In this document: positions 38,776 through 51,334 of the stretch, one piece after another
Layout: every line of letters starts with the position of its first letter
Numbering within the stretch: the stretch's first letter is position 1
Source of the DNA: Limonium bicolor
Lineage: Eukaryota > Streptophyta > Magnoliopsida > Caryophyllales > Plumbaginaceae
Reading direction: 5' to 3'
Assembly (NCBI GenBank): GCA_023374045.1
Contig: CM041778.1
Location: 99,636,839 to 99,700,838 of the forward strand
Length of the DNA: 64,000 nt
Notes under the pieces: generated by a model
The model's input: the letters and a program-made list of their open reading frames with translations, nothing else
Database searches by the model: none
Told to the model about the DNA's origin: nothing
Position numbers and translations under genes: made by a program

Positions 38776-41700
38776 GCTGTAACACCCCAGTTAAACCCAG
38801 ATTCTACAACCTTTTTTTTAAAGCATACTTATATATATTGCAGCAGAAGTTTACAAAAATACAAACCAGGGCTACTGTCACATCTACTACCTACTAGCAG
38901 ATGCACATGCTACAAACTTCCACTACACTCTAACTCACCACCAACCTACGATAGCAGTCTCTACAAGCTTCATTAAAACAACCATCTTCCCCACTTACAC
39001 CTTATACAACAAACCTCTTTCCCTGCTAACTCCTATGTTAGCTGCCAAGTCACTATTTACAAGCAAAATATAAAAGGGGTATCAAAAGGGTTACGTTACA
39101 ACATCGTTCACTAATTTTCTCCTGAGTATTCTATGAAACTTTCAGCTACGTGAGTTGTGATTTGGCTACTCCCAAACTCCGCATGCCTAAAGCCACAAAC
39201 ACTCTGAATCCAATCTTCATAGGTGACTTCCGTTATCCCAGGCCCCAACTCCTTGCAATAAGTGTAATAAGCACATACATATAGTACATCCTGCCTAGTG
39301 TCCTTATACCATATTATTTCACCAAAGAATTCATCCTGCAACCATAAATCCATATATACACACAAAGGGGTTGCAAATAAAATCAGTGAAATTGAGTAAC
39401 TCCCACCACAACTTGTAAAATACATTTTATCTTGTAAAACTTTAAGCATTAATTAAGCATAACAACAAGGATAACATAATTAACACAACCAAGGCAAGGT
39501 TAGTACATAAAATCATGATATAGCCCAAGTAGTAACTTACCTTAGCATAAAGACAAAAAGAGACAACCAAAGCCTTTCACAAGTTTTACACACCAAGTTA
39601 ACCATTAATAACCAATAGACTATACAACCAAGGTCAGTATACACCATAGGAACCAAACTCTTTATCATAGCTTTTTTCCATAGGTCCTCGGGCAATCGGT
39701 CTTTCGACATAGAGCACTGTGACTCTCGACCCCTCGGATAATATTCACCACCTCACCCCATGTCCTTAAGTTTGCGCACCCTCTGAAGGTCATAAGCCTA
39801 GAGAAGATCATGATGGCTTAGCTCCAATACATTGGTAGGAGCAATATTAAAAGACCCCAATACATTGGTAGGGGCAACTCCAATAACATATCACATAACC
39901 TTAGGCAGAACCTTGCCACATATCACACTACCACATCAATAGGCATAAGTTCATTCACCACACAACACTCGAACAATAAGTCCAACAATCACTGGTTAGG
40001 ATAAAATTTCACAGTAAACATTAATTTCACACTGAAATCCAATACACTTTTCTGCTTGCTCAGAATCAGCAAGTTAATAAACCAAGTGGTCAATCAACCT
40101 CACGTATATTTATAAGTCTTAACGATCACAAAAACACAAGAAAATCAATCCCATACCACTCACCATTTTCGGCCAGTAACAATGACAATAATACGATTAT
40201 ACATTCAGTAAATTTTCCATGGCAGTTTATTCTGAGGATCTGCCCATCTTTCCTTAACTCATTAGCCACTACATACAAGATAAATCCCGTCATTAAATCA
40301 AAGAGAACCAACACCCAAGAACTGAACACAACCAACACGCACAAGAGCAATAAAAAACCGAACAACGGTTAATTTCCTTTCCTTTGACAATTTATTGTAA
40401 CTAAGCTGTGATACCAAATTAATTCAATAGATCATATAACCTTATATACCCTACATTAAATTCACTTATCTCTAAAACACACAAAATCAGATCATAACAA
40501 CCTCACCCAAAATCGGCCGCCACAACAAGGAATACATAGCAATTTTTTTTGTCACTCCTAACTTGTTCTAGCTTACCTATCTTGTATCTTCCACTTAGCC
40601 ACGAATTTCACCAGATATATAGGTGGGTTTAGCCTCTAAAAATCATCAAGAACTCAGCCTAACAACCCAAGAAAATCAAGCCAGAACAAACATCCTTAAA
40701 ACCGAAGAAATACAACAACTAAAAATCTGATTTGCTCTCTTTGTTGTACATGGAAGTTACATGGTTTCCCCTTGCCATTTCTTGTTATTTTTCTTTAGGA
40801 AGTAACAGCTAAAAATCCCACCTTCTTCCTCTTTAATTTGCTCAGCACCTGGTCTGGTTTCCCTCCCAAGCCTATGCACAACAGCAGCGGTGCACCAGCA
40901 GCAAACCAACATTTTTTTTCCGTCTTCTTTCGGTGTTGTTTTACTTCTAACTTAATTCTCTCTTTTAATGCATGAACTTACGTGAGTGAGAGAGCAGGAG
41001 AGCGGCTTACGTGAGTGAAAAGAATTCGGTAAGTGAGTTGATATATATAGAGCAAGGGAAATGATTACTTAACAAAGCAGCTAATGAAAACATGACATGT
41101 AGTATGTACAGTTCTCCAATTCTATTGGCTCTCCCTTGCTGATTGTATTAAGTAGTCACATGAACTCCCCCCCTTAACAAGCCAAGGGAAATCGATGGCT
41201 TAAGCTGGAGATAAGGTTAGAAGTGTAATCATCACAAAAAGACAAAGATAATTAAGAAGCCATACATGTCACCATAGTAGATTATCATTGCTGAAATTTT
41301 TTTTCACATGTACGTAACTTCCAGCTACTACCCCCAACAAAATCAGTTTGGCTAGGCTATTCACAAGAGTATAATAATATTATTACTACCCACATAAGAC
41401 AAAATAGTTGATTAATCTTCTATTTAACGTGTGACAAAACCAAAATACACGTTGGAACATGTAATAACTCACGGTAATATAAGGGCTGGTTTTGCCCCCC
41501 CCCCCCCCTTTTTTTGTCCATTTTTAAGGCCTCGTTTGGTCTACTAATAACATGATACATTGGATAATATTTTAGCTAAATACCTTAGGTTATAATAGGA
41601 ATAAAGAGTGGATAAAACTAACTATCCATTACATGCACAATCTAACATTGTACATGTTAGAAATTTCTACCTGCACAAATTGGAATCCAATGACTTCTAT

Positions 41701-41935
41701 GGAAGGTAGCATGGTTACTATAATGTCTAGAAGTCCTATAAATACATCTATATGGTCCTAACACTCAGGATCACAACCAAATCCCAATGTACAGTTAACT
41801 CCAAGTAAATAATAAATAAATTGATTCACAGTAAATTCATGCTCATTCACAGCAACTGATCACTTGTACATGTAATTCACAGTAAGTAACGACAAAAGGT
41901 GTATCATTAAAGCTATGGCTTTATCGGGTGTTTCA
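38776..41935 (-). mobile_element. Solo LTR inside the hAT, 3160 bp
   Basis: On the plus strand it starts TGTAACACCCC and ends GGGTGTTTCA, so in its own orientation it runs TGAAACACCC to GGGGTGTTACA. A perfect duplication GTAGC flanks it (38771-38775, 41936-41940). It includes the repeated phrase caatacattggtag (about 39820 and 39860), typical of large Ty3-type LTRs, and a run of 15 C near 41495. No domain and no second LTR were found. Confidence 0.82.
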
Positions 41936-42049
41936 GTAGCATTCTCTTTGCTCAAATCTATCATTTAAGAACAATACTCGTTGTTTAACACATGTAACAT
42001 CGGATATTCAAATAATATTTCACAATAATAACTATACTACAAGTATTTA

Positions 42050-42380
42050 CCTTTACCACTAAACAACCAATTGTTCGAACACATTAAAGCTTCCACAACC
42101 TCAGGATCAAGTGAACTATGATACTGATCCAGAGCTTTTTCACCCATACTAAAAGCACTTTCAGAAGCAACACTTGTTATAGGAACGCTAAGCACATCTC
42201 ATGCCATGGCAGCCACCTCGGGATATTGAATAGCATGTGTTCTCCAATAATTCATTATATCAAACTTATTGTTCATCTCATCAGAAAGCTTATACCTTGG
42301 CTCTTCCAAATAAAGATCCAGCTGAGACTTCGTACAAGTATTCTCTTCAGATTCAAGTGCTTTGAATTCCTATTAAATTA
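42050..42380 (-). pseudogene. hAT transposase C-terminal dimerisation domain, remnant
   Basis: On the minus strand the reading runs SQLDLYLEEPR, FDIMNYWRTHAIQYPEVAAMA, a TGA stop, [17 protein letters not shown], then [16 protein letters not shown]. These are the hallmark hAT dimerisation motifs. The stop replaces the usual Arg codon by one C-to-T change. A likely upstream exon ending in a GTGAGT donor at about 42480 encodes a Ser-rich linker. The transposase is inactive as read, so any movement would need another copy. Confidence 0.88.
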
Positions 42381-43505
42381 CACAAAAGACCAAATTAGAA
42401 CACAAACATTTTACACGATGCATGAAATTTTGGTAGATGACAAGTAATACCTCAAGGATTGCAGTCTTGATGTTACTCACCATCAATAGACGTTGAGAGG
42501 GTTGTTGGTGAAAAAGATGCAGAAATAGAAGGGGCTGATTTTTGTTGGTATTCTTTCCTATATACTAATCAAACACCATGTAAAACTCAGCTTTCACCCG
42601 AAAGGCTCACTCTTCAATAGTAATTGTTGTGGAACATGTCTATAGTAGAAAGATATGCATGACCATCTTCAGTTTCTTGCGTTTCCGGCTGTCTCCTATT
42701 TCTAAGACATTTCCGGGACGAGAGACGACTACAAAATGACGTGTCTGTGCTTCATAAATACTAAAGCTAATTAAGAACAAGGTAAAAAAACAAAATTGAT
42801 GAAATTGGCATGATGAATCCTGGAATATTGGCAAAGTCTAGTTTGAAATTAGAGAAGTCACGGAGTAACATATCAACCAAACAGACAAACACAAAAGGAG
42901 AAATAGGTTTTGAGAATCCTACCTACATAATCATAGCAACAAGAAGCACTTCAAGATGACAATTGCTAGTACTGTCAAACAAGTATACGAGCATGCTTAT
43001 CCAAAAAATCAATATAATATCTTGCTATTGTCAAAAGAAAATAGAGGCAAAAGAATGTGAAAAGGTGTAGAGGAAGAGACGAGAAAGATGTGACGCATGA
43101 GAAAGAAAAACATGAGGAAAGAAAAACAAACCTTCGGCCTAGATGAACAGCGGCACGTGGACTATATGTGAGTCCGTTGCACCGCACCGCAAGACATTAG
43201 GGTTTTTAACCTTACGCTAAGGTTTGGTTGGACAAGGTGGGCCAATAGTTAAAAAATTCTAGGCTAAGTATTATTTGGTCTGAAAATAATTTTATATACA
43301 AAAGTAATTTATATTTTTATTATTGATAAATATATTTTCAGGTTTTGGGTTGGGTCGTGGGTTTAGATCACTACCCTAACCCAACCCAAAAAATTAGGGT
43401 CTTACCCTAACCAAATCCAAAAATCAGAACCCTAACCCACAAAAAATCGGGTTGGGTTTGGGTTGGTTTTCGGATTGGGTTAAAATTGTCATGTCTAGTT
43501 CTAAC

Positions 43506-44214
43506 AATGCTGTAAATTATTTTGATTAAAATCACTAAAATTCAACAATTACGTCAATATAGTTAATATCAGATCTTATTAAAAAAACGTTTTTTGTTCT
43601 CTTCGATTGGAAAATGCAGTCAAGAAATACCAATTGAGATAACTAAAAAAACAAGAAAATTGGTAAATATATATATAAGGAAGGACAAAAAGTAATGGGG
43701 AGGCATAACATATATATCGTCATATGATTGGAGTAGTTTAGTTAGCTGTTACGTGCATCCCTCATTGGTTTAGATGGAAAATAATTCGTACTTTGGAAAC
43801 CATCATTACTTGTTGTTTTAGATTCATTTGTGGCTAATCTTTTTAGGGTCAGCTGAGAAGACTCTTTGTGTTCCTTCCTCTGATCACTCTTCATAACTAT
43901 CCTCGAAGCAGGTTTGGGGGGATCAGATCTCTCATATTCGGGGAAAAGTAAGGAAGAAAAGCTGGGCGAGGCGACTTACAAGTTACAACTTGAGGGGATG
44001 AGCACGATGCCACAAATAACACGGGTTCTTCTGTATGAATCCAACCAACAACCTTTTCTTCTTGCACTGGGATTGCGGATTCCAAGTTTAACGGATCGTC
44101 AAGGCACTCTTTCTAAGTTTCTCTTTCACCCTGCACAGTATACAGATTTTTCAGTCGTTGAATGAGAATGTAGAGTTGATTGCCTTATGAGTTTCCAGAT
44201 CGAGGACGTGAGAG
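43506..44214. other. Intergenic region right of the hAT
   Basis: No gene can be supported. An 83-codon plus-strand frame at 43914-44165 has no recognisable domain and no clear promoter. Confidence 0.35.
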
Positions 44215-44452
44215 CTCTCGTCCATGGATTCTGACCGTCCTGTTTTCTTTATGGTACGTTTTTCCACTTCAATATTAAACATATAAGATAAAATAATTTT
44301 ATGAAATTAAATTTTGTAACATATAGTTTATCATATAAGGATTCATATGCAAAACTTAAATTTTCAAAATTAATTTATTTTATATGTTAAAAATTGAAGT
44401 CAAACGACATATCCAAATAGTAAACAGGACGGTCAATTCAGGACGGAGGGAG
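44215..44452. mobile_element. Stowaway-like MITE, about 238 bp
   Basis: The right end ggacggagggag followed by TA is the standard Stowaway terminus. The left end ctctcgtcc is a diverged inverted copy. Inside, gaccgtcctgtttt near the left pairs with aacaggacggtc near the right, and further inward cttcaat pairs with attgaag. No coding capacity. The left TA is not clear. Confidence 0.72.
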
Positions 44453-45015
44453 TATATTTTAATCTAATTTTTCTACTTTTTCTGTTTCTAATGGCGGGCT
44501 CATTTGGAGAAAGTAGTCACAGAGATGTTTGGATATAATGAGTTTGATGAACCCCAAAGTTACATCCCAGTTATGCAGATAATAGGCATAACTTGCTTGA
44601 TTACAAGCTGCGTGCCGTGACAATAAATCTTGTCAATCAAAAGCTACAGCTTTGTTTTGGGTCTCATTTCGCAATTGTTACTTTTAGCGAATTGCAAATC
44701 ATGACAGAATAAAAATACAAATAATAGCTCCACAAAAGGAAGGGTTTTTTTATAGTCAAGAAAGAACAACATATATTTCTTTAGCATAGTGTTTTTACAA
44801 ACTCGGTAGTCGAAAGAGGTTCAAAGGAACAGGGTTCACAAAGCGCACACAGACAACAAAAAAAAAGGGGTTAGTAAGGCCGTATAGCTCAACCCGATGC
44901 CAATCCAATAGAATATGTCAGCAGAGGCATCGTTCCTTCCTCGAACACAGGAGAACATTGGAGGTTACTTGAGGTCTCATGGAGGGTTTCATTCTATCAT
45001 CTCGTCCTTCATTGT
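44453..45015. other. Downstream flank of the Sec14 gene
   Basis: No gene. Part of 44750-45015 is likely 3' UTR of the minus-strand Sec14 gene. Confidence 0.4.
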
Positions 45016-48000
45016 TCACCAGCAAAATTTATTCCTCTGCAGGAATAGATTAGCATAAAAAAGACATGTTAGAGTTCAACCATGTATGTAACAAACAATA
45101 AGGTTTCAAAATACAATTGAAGCCTAACCCATACCCTGAATCTAGCCGCTTCTTGGCGATCAATGTAAGCAAGCAGTTCCTCCTGCCTCATCAAAGCCTC
45201 GTGCAAAGCCTGAAAACAACAGTAGCTCTCTTCAGTCAAACTAACACTACTTTCAAGCAAAACCAAAAACAAAAAGACCGCAGTTCCACCACTCTAGACA
45301 ACATAACTCGATCAAATTTCCTCCTACCACACAACAGTAGCTCTCTTCAGTCAAACTAACACTACTTTCAAGCAAAACCAAAAACAAAAAGACCGCAGTT
45401 CCACCACTTTAGACAATATAACTCGATCAAATTTCCTCCTAAACAGTAGCTCTCTTCAGTCAAACTAACACTACTTTCAAGCAAAACCAAAAACAAAAAG
45501 ACCGCAGTTCCACCACTTTAGACAATATAACTCGATCAAATTTCCTCCTACAACACAAGCATAAATATATTCAAATTACAAAAGATTTTACCTTCTTGGT
45601 AGCAATAAGCTCAGCCTCCAACGCATCCACTCTACACACAGCCGCATTAAGCAACTCTTCCTTCTCACATGGCATCTTCGACGGTTTTGATTGAAGAGTA
45701 CTGACTTTCTCCTCAAGCTCGGCCAGCCTTTTCAGCACATTGGAGAAATGATCAGCCTCTGTGAAAGCTGGGGGAGGTGAGGGAGGCCGTAATTCCTCTT
45801 TGGATGATTTAGCATCATCATCCACAATTAACTCAGGTGCATTGCCAAGCTGATTGTCTGCATCTGGAAGCTTCTTGACCACAACACGAGTCCTTAAGTA
45901 GCGGAAGAACGCAATTATGGACATGATAAAGGTAATCATCATCATCAAGACACGAGCATGAAGTCCTTCTTGGGCAGTCTTGACATCCTTGGTAACAAGC
46001 GGACCTGTGATAAATCCCACCATATGCATTTCTTAGACGTGATGTTGGTACATATAAACAAAAGGATTTTAAGAAAAGGTAACCTGGGATCAAGCGAAGA
46101 CAGAAGATGTCTCTCTTGTCACAGATGAAGAAGAAGTCCACTCATATTCCTTTATTAGCCATGTAACAACAAAAAGATATATTCAACTTCACAAGACTTC
46201 CTTCACAGAAAGCCACTAATAAATCATGGCTGCAAATATACATACAGGCTCTTCTTGTAGTCATAAAGATAAAAATGTTCTCAGACGAGATTAAGTGAAC
46301 AATCACCATTATCTTGCCTACAACTACTACCAGCCAGACTGCCAACACACATTCAAGCGAAAGCACAAGAAACCAATTATGAGATAACTTAATATGTGAT
46401 TTTGCATTCTTATTGATGGTGTATCACATCTCATAGATTAAAAATGCCAACCTTTAGAAATAGTAGGTTTCTTGAATGAAGGCTGCCTCTTCCACCCAGC
46501 GTCCACAGGCTTGTCAACCATGGGAACATACTCGTCATACCCAGAGAAGGTACCAGCATAGCTCATCTTTCCCATCCCCTTTGCCTGCAAAAAGAAAAAA
46601 CATGTCATTCAATGCTAGCACAATCTGATACTCATAAACTATTGACAGTACAAGATAGCAGAACCAGGGCGAAGATCAAGTATACAAAGAGCAATCAACA
46701 AGAAATACACATAGCATATTCTTGAGCTCTACGACCCCACAGGGTACAAAAGCAAAAATGTACAGTATAAATCTTCTTATTCTTCACAGTGAACATAACC
46801 AGAAAGAACGACTGCATTTGCAATTAAACATTTCTTGAGTAGATCAAAATCATACCTCTTCACGGACAGGAGTCAGGCGAAGATGTGAGTAATTCACGCA
46901 CGCTTTTGGAGAAGAAATATCTTCTGCTTCAGATCCTGACTCCGCAGTTGAGGTGTCACTTCCCCTTAGCTGATTTGAGATAATAGAAAACATCAACTCC
47001 CAAACGCTTTGACACTAGACATAGTGGAGACTTCATTACCCTAAATCAATTAAACACTATCATACCGCTGGACACTGAGGCTTCGCATAGGCAATCACCT
47101 TTCCTTCACTACTCAGGACTTTCACAACTTGTCTAGCACGTCGAGCTTCACCGTTGAGAACCATCTGCCACAAATGTCCAAGAGAAGACAGGTCATTCTA
47201 CAAGTCACAACTCATGGACATTATCAACAAAAGTAGGTTGTGTGACCCAATAAGCCACACCTTCAATATTTCTGGGTTTTTCCATGGTCCTTTGTCTGAT
47301 CGGAGACAACCTCCCTCATCTGCACAGGTGCAAGTTCCTCCAAGAAAATCTGGCAACTCACTATAGCAACAGAAGATATACCAATTGTCAGATGAAGTAT
47401 CTCAAAGTTTAATAATGAATAAGACAGCCACAACATTGAGAGGTATGAGGTATACTCAGCAACAAGAGTGATCCCACACAATATACCTGGCATCAATGAT
47501 CTCAAGCAACTTGCTCTGGAACTTGTTCCCCAAAACCTACAGAAGCCACCAACTCAGTGTAAGTAAAGACCCATGACATACTACACAGTGCTTTAAGTGG
47601 AAACACATCAGTTGTCTTTGTGAAGCTAACTGTACATACATGGATCTTGGAGGTAGTTTTTGGGTCTAAGAAGGACTTCACGGTGTTCCATAAAAGCCTG
47701 AATCCAGGACCAGCGTTGACAATAAACATTTGAAAGAGAGTCTGCATAAAAAAAAAGTAGTAGCACGCTAGTTAGTTTTCATAATATTTACAACTAATCT
47801 GTCGGGAACGCTAACTACAGCTGCAAAGGTAATAAGGTTTCATACCTCAGGGTAATTATCACCGTCAATCTTTTGTAGCCGTGTTATTAACTCCCGAGCA
47901 TGCTTGTTGAAATTTTTTAGCCCCTGAGGACAGAACAAAAGGGACATAATTGTTGATATCTTCCATAGGAATCCAAAACTATAACTTATGTTCATGAAAT

Positions 48001-49593
48001 TACAATTTGAGTGAAAACTCACCACTCCCTGTACATCTAGGATTGTCGTACTTGAATCAATATGCCTTTTCGCAGCAATAGTGCAGGACGGGAACTTAAT
48101 AGCGAATGCCTTTTCAAATTCACAAACATGATACTTTATGTACCGATCGAGGGTTGTCACTTGCATGAGTTTAACATGATCAACTTTGCCCAGTCTTTCA
48201 ATATATACAGGTCGTCCCTCTCTGTCCACTCCATGATAACCGTGTGGGTAGTACTTCAAGACTTCATTCAACTCTGCGAACTCAAAATCCTAACAAAGTG
48301 ACACATAAAACAGTTTATCAGACAACATATGGAATTTCACACCCAGAATCGCACAAATGTGCTTCAGTCATCATAGAATAACATGTTCCAACTTAATGTG
48401 TAGATGTAGAACAAACTATTACAAGCTAAATCCAGGAATCTTAGTAAAATGCTAAAGATTACCCTGGTTATGGTGTCAGAGCCGAAGTCTTTTCTCCACT
48501 GGATCATATCAGCCCACATATGCTTCGCTTTTTCAATATCAAATTTTCTAGCTTTCAGGAACCTAAAGGTAACAGTTCATATCCAAGATCAATAAACACA
48601 AAAAATCGTAGAACAGAATTAACAATCATTCAGGTAATGAACGTCCAGTTATTTGCACCTTAACATCATGTGGTAATCATCCAGTTTAGTGGGCAAGAGC
48701 TCATCAAGAAGCAAGGCCTGTCTAAACTCATCAACAGCCTGTAACTCTTCTACATCTCGAATATCCTCTATCGACACTGAGCTAACCCGGCAATCACTCT
48801 TTCTTCTTCCACTCTTTTTCTTAAGAGAATGCTTCAACTTGGTAGATGCGTTTAGTGCTTTCTTCTTCAGAGACCAGTTTCTGGACCTCCTCTCATCCTC
48901 TGAATTTTCATAGTCAGACCTCCTCTCTCTTCTATCATCTCTTCTGTCTTCATTTCCAGAGCTTCCCTCAAAGCCTGTAAAACGATATGATTATGTGATC
49001 TTAAGCACACATTGATCCATGCAATAACTGAGTTCAACATGCTATAGAAAACCTTGTTTAGAGATGAGAAACAGCTTAGTTTGTTCTTTGCGATGTGTCA
49101 GCCATCAGACGGTAATATGTTGCTTATCATAATATAATACGTTACAAAATGCTCTTTTGTCGACCAAAAAATGCTTTAACTAGCGAACAATAAAATACGT
49201 TGAGCCGCCACGAAGTTACAGAAAAGAAGATATAACAGAGCCGACTTCGGGAAGCTAGGGTTTCAGCGATATGCCTGAAGCAGAAGCGAAGTAGTACCAA
49301 TTACTCGACAAATCCAGGGTACGTGAAAGCTAAACCCAGTTTAGATGAAAAATCATTTCAAGAAAACGCACAAAAGCCCTTCATAAAGGATAAGTAAAAA
49401 ACCGCATAGAAGACCAATTAGCCGTGAACAGAGGCAAACAATACAGGGCCAAGAGAATTGGGGAAGAGGGAAATTGAGAAAAAGAAAAGTGGGCAACAGA
49501 AAATTATAGAGCAAGCTAAAACCAGCTCAAGACGACAAAGAAGTAGAAATTAAACTTACAAGGCCTAGCGAATCGATCGAGAGGTCCTGACAT
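45016..49593 (-). CDS. SFH: Sec14-like phosphatidylinositol/phosphatidylcholine transfer protein (SFH, Sec14-nodulin type)
   Basis: Fourteen coding exons on the minus strand, all GT-AG, total 1902 nt (633 aa plus stop): 49560-49593, 48659-48974, 48463-48562, 48023-48289, 47846-47923, 47640-47741, 47487-47536, 47261-47360, 47066-47164, 46856-46969, 46452-46584, 45592-46004, 45135-45209, 45016-45036. The N-terminus ([15 protein letters not shown]) and basic KKK stretch precede the CRAL-TRIO N region ([16 protein letters not shown]). The lipid-binding CRAL-TRIO domain spans about 160-330 (GREGRPVY-like [13 protein letters not shown], ending ELPDFLGG). A hydrophobic stretch ([14 protein letters not shown]) lies near 485-498, then a coiled coil, and the protein ends KFCW as in nodulin-type Sec14 proteins. 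Expected role: phosphoinositide supply for membrane traffic and polar growth. No frame breaks. Confidence 0.95.
45216..45560. repeat. Three-copy tandem repeat in the penultimate intron of the Sec14 gene
   Basis: A unit of 109-115 bp, starting agtagctctcttcagtc and containing agaccgcagttccacc, begins at 45221, 45336 and 45445. The copies are nearly identical, so the duplication is recent. The first copy lies close to the acceptor of the exon at 45135-45209, so sequence next to the splice site is triplicated. Confidence 0.93.
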
Positions 49594-51334
49594 TGCAAGA
49601 TCCCGACTAAACCCAGGTCAGGAAGAAACTGCTGATCAGACAAAGCATAACCTTGGGGAGAAATCGACCTGCCAACAAAGCCACATTGGTGATCGGAAAA
49701 CCCTAAAAGCCACCAAATTCACTCGACTCCGAAAGTCCAAAACTCATCACAAACTAAAAACCCAGAACCGTTAAAAAAAACCCAGAAATCACCTCGAATC
49801 TCGGTCAGAGGGACAGCGAAAGCGGTGGCAAGAGGAGAAAAAAGAACTAGACGGTGAAGGGTACCTTTCAAGAACAGAGACGTGTCGCAGTAATCAGAGC
49901 GTTTTTTTCCTATCTGCCCAAAAACTGCAAAGGAGAGTAGTTGCTAAACAATGGATCTGGCGTGTCTACACCCTCTTCTTCAGCTAGCGAGGGAGAACGA
50001 AAGGGACCAGAATTAACGGGACAGAATATAAGAAAGAAACAAAGGATTAAATAAATACTAACTTGACAATTCAGGCGCCGGTAATATGAGAGAGGGAGAC
50101 AGATAGTACACTGGCACATGCCAACAAAAATAAAAAGAGGAAAAGGAATACCCTGCTATTTGAAAAAGTGGAGAGGGACAAATCGGTAGGGACCCGACAG
50201 AGGAGGTGAACAGTGATTGGAGCGTTGGGTTGTACACCTCACATTCGATGTAGGCCAAGTAACTTGAACAGTACCGAGAAGACGCGTGGCTTTATCGGCG
50301 GCGGAGGTGCAACGGCCAGTGTACTACGTAACGTACCTAGATTCGTTGTTGGGAATCCACCGGCGGTTGTTGAAACTAACGCCGTTAAGTTCTTTTGTTT
50401 TGATTGACCCAGCGGAGGGGCAAATGGGATGGAGATAATCTCACCCACCTTTGAGTGACCATCGGGTTGCGGGTTTTAGGGTCTTGTTCCCAACTTTAGC
50501 ACGCTTGATCCGGATAAGATTTGTGACTTTGCTTTTTATTAGGGAGAAGGAGGACACCTCTTGCATGATAAAGACTTGAAATCTTCCCTTTTTGTTTGTT
50601 CTTATATTCCCCAGTAAGAATTTAAGTCTATAAATTCAATTATGTTTTACTTGCGGTAGTAATTGTGTGGCGATTAAAAAAAACAATAAAAGGTGGTTGC
50701 ATGAATTGACTGGGGAAATGGTGGGTTGGATTACCTAAAACCTAATTGCGTGGAATTGATTGGTCAAGTGCAGCAGCAAGTTAGTACGTCCACATAATGT
50801 GAAAACATAATTATGGAACGACCTCGCATCAATCCTATTGAACCTTTCAGGATAATTGCATTAATTAAGAAATCGGTTGATTTTTCCATGTGCGGTACCG
50901 ATCTAATTGAGCTTAGCAATAATGCCATTGATGTAGTTGATGAACAATTTTCTGTATATGTCAACTCTTGAATAGGTTGGAGGTCAGACTTTTGACAATT
51001 AATCTCCTTTTTAAAAGAATGTAAGACAAATGTTACTCACAAATTTAACAAAATTTTCATTCCAACACACATGTCAAATTACCATTCATTATGGTAGCCT
51101 TTATACAAATGCAGCTATAGCCTATAGCTGCGTGTTCTGCTGCTTGCGAACGACCAAGTTGATGTAAGAAATGAGGAAGACTATGGTTTCATTCAAACAC
51201 TAGTTAGTGCCGTTGGGTTTACGATAAAAGGTAAAGTAAAGGTGTATTTGGGTACTTAAAATTTAATAGGTCAATCTAATATTCTGAAATAATAGTATTG
51301 ATACACATGTAGTATCTTTATTATAACATATGTG
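49594..51334. other. 5' UTR and promoter side of the Sec14 gene, then intergenic DNA
   Basis: 49594-49900 probably carries the 5' UTR on the minus strand. 50200-50450 has no clear gene. The remainder is AT-rich without recognised features apart from the small frame at 50813. Confidence 0.4.
50813..50971 (+). other. Small open frame, 52 codons, unrecognised
   Basis: ATG at 50813 to TGA at 50969-50971. The translation contains acidic and basic residues in protein-like order (ERPRINPIEPFRIIALIKK, then DLIELSNNAIDVVDE), unusual for AT-rich intergenic DNA. No domain, promoter or splice signals were recognised. It may be a gene fragment. Confidence 0.25.

Larger units (their letters stand above)
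37068..43497 (-). mobile_element. hAT DNA transposon, 6.4 kb including nested insertions
   Basis: The ends are inverted: TAGACCTGGCAAT at the left and the complement-like ATTGTCATGTCTA at the right. Both are followed inward by subterminal GGGTTGGG/CCCAACCC repeats, typical of plant hAT elements. The flanks are a perfect 8-bp duplication GTTCTAAC (37060-37067, 43498-43505). A hAT C-terminal dimerisation domain with a stop codon lies inside on the minus strand. A TRIM and a solo LTR were inserted later. Confidence 0.93.

Noticed and set aside
43340..43490. Telomere-like CCCTAAC repeats
   Set aside because: They are irregular mixes of CCCTAACCCAACCC at the end of a hAT element, where GGGT-rich subterminal repeats are expected.
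45117..45359. 80-codon plus-strand frame
   Set aside because: It is the antisense of a Sec14 exon joined to the triplicated intron repeat.
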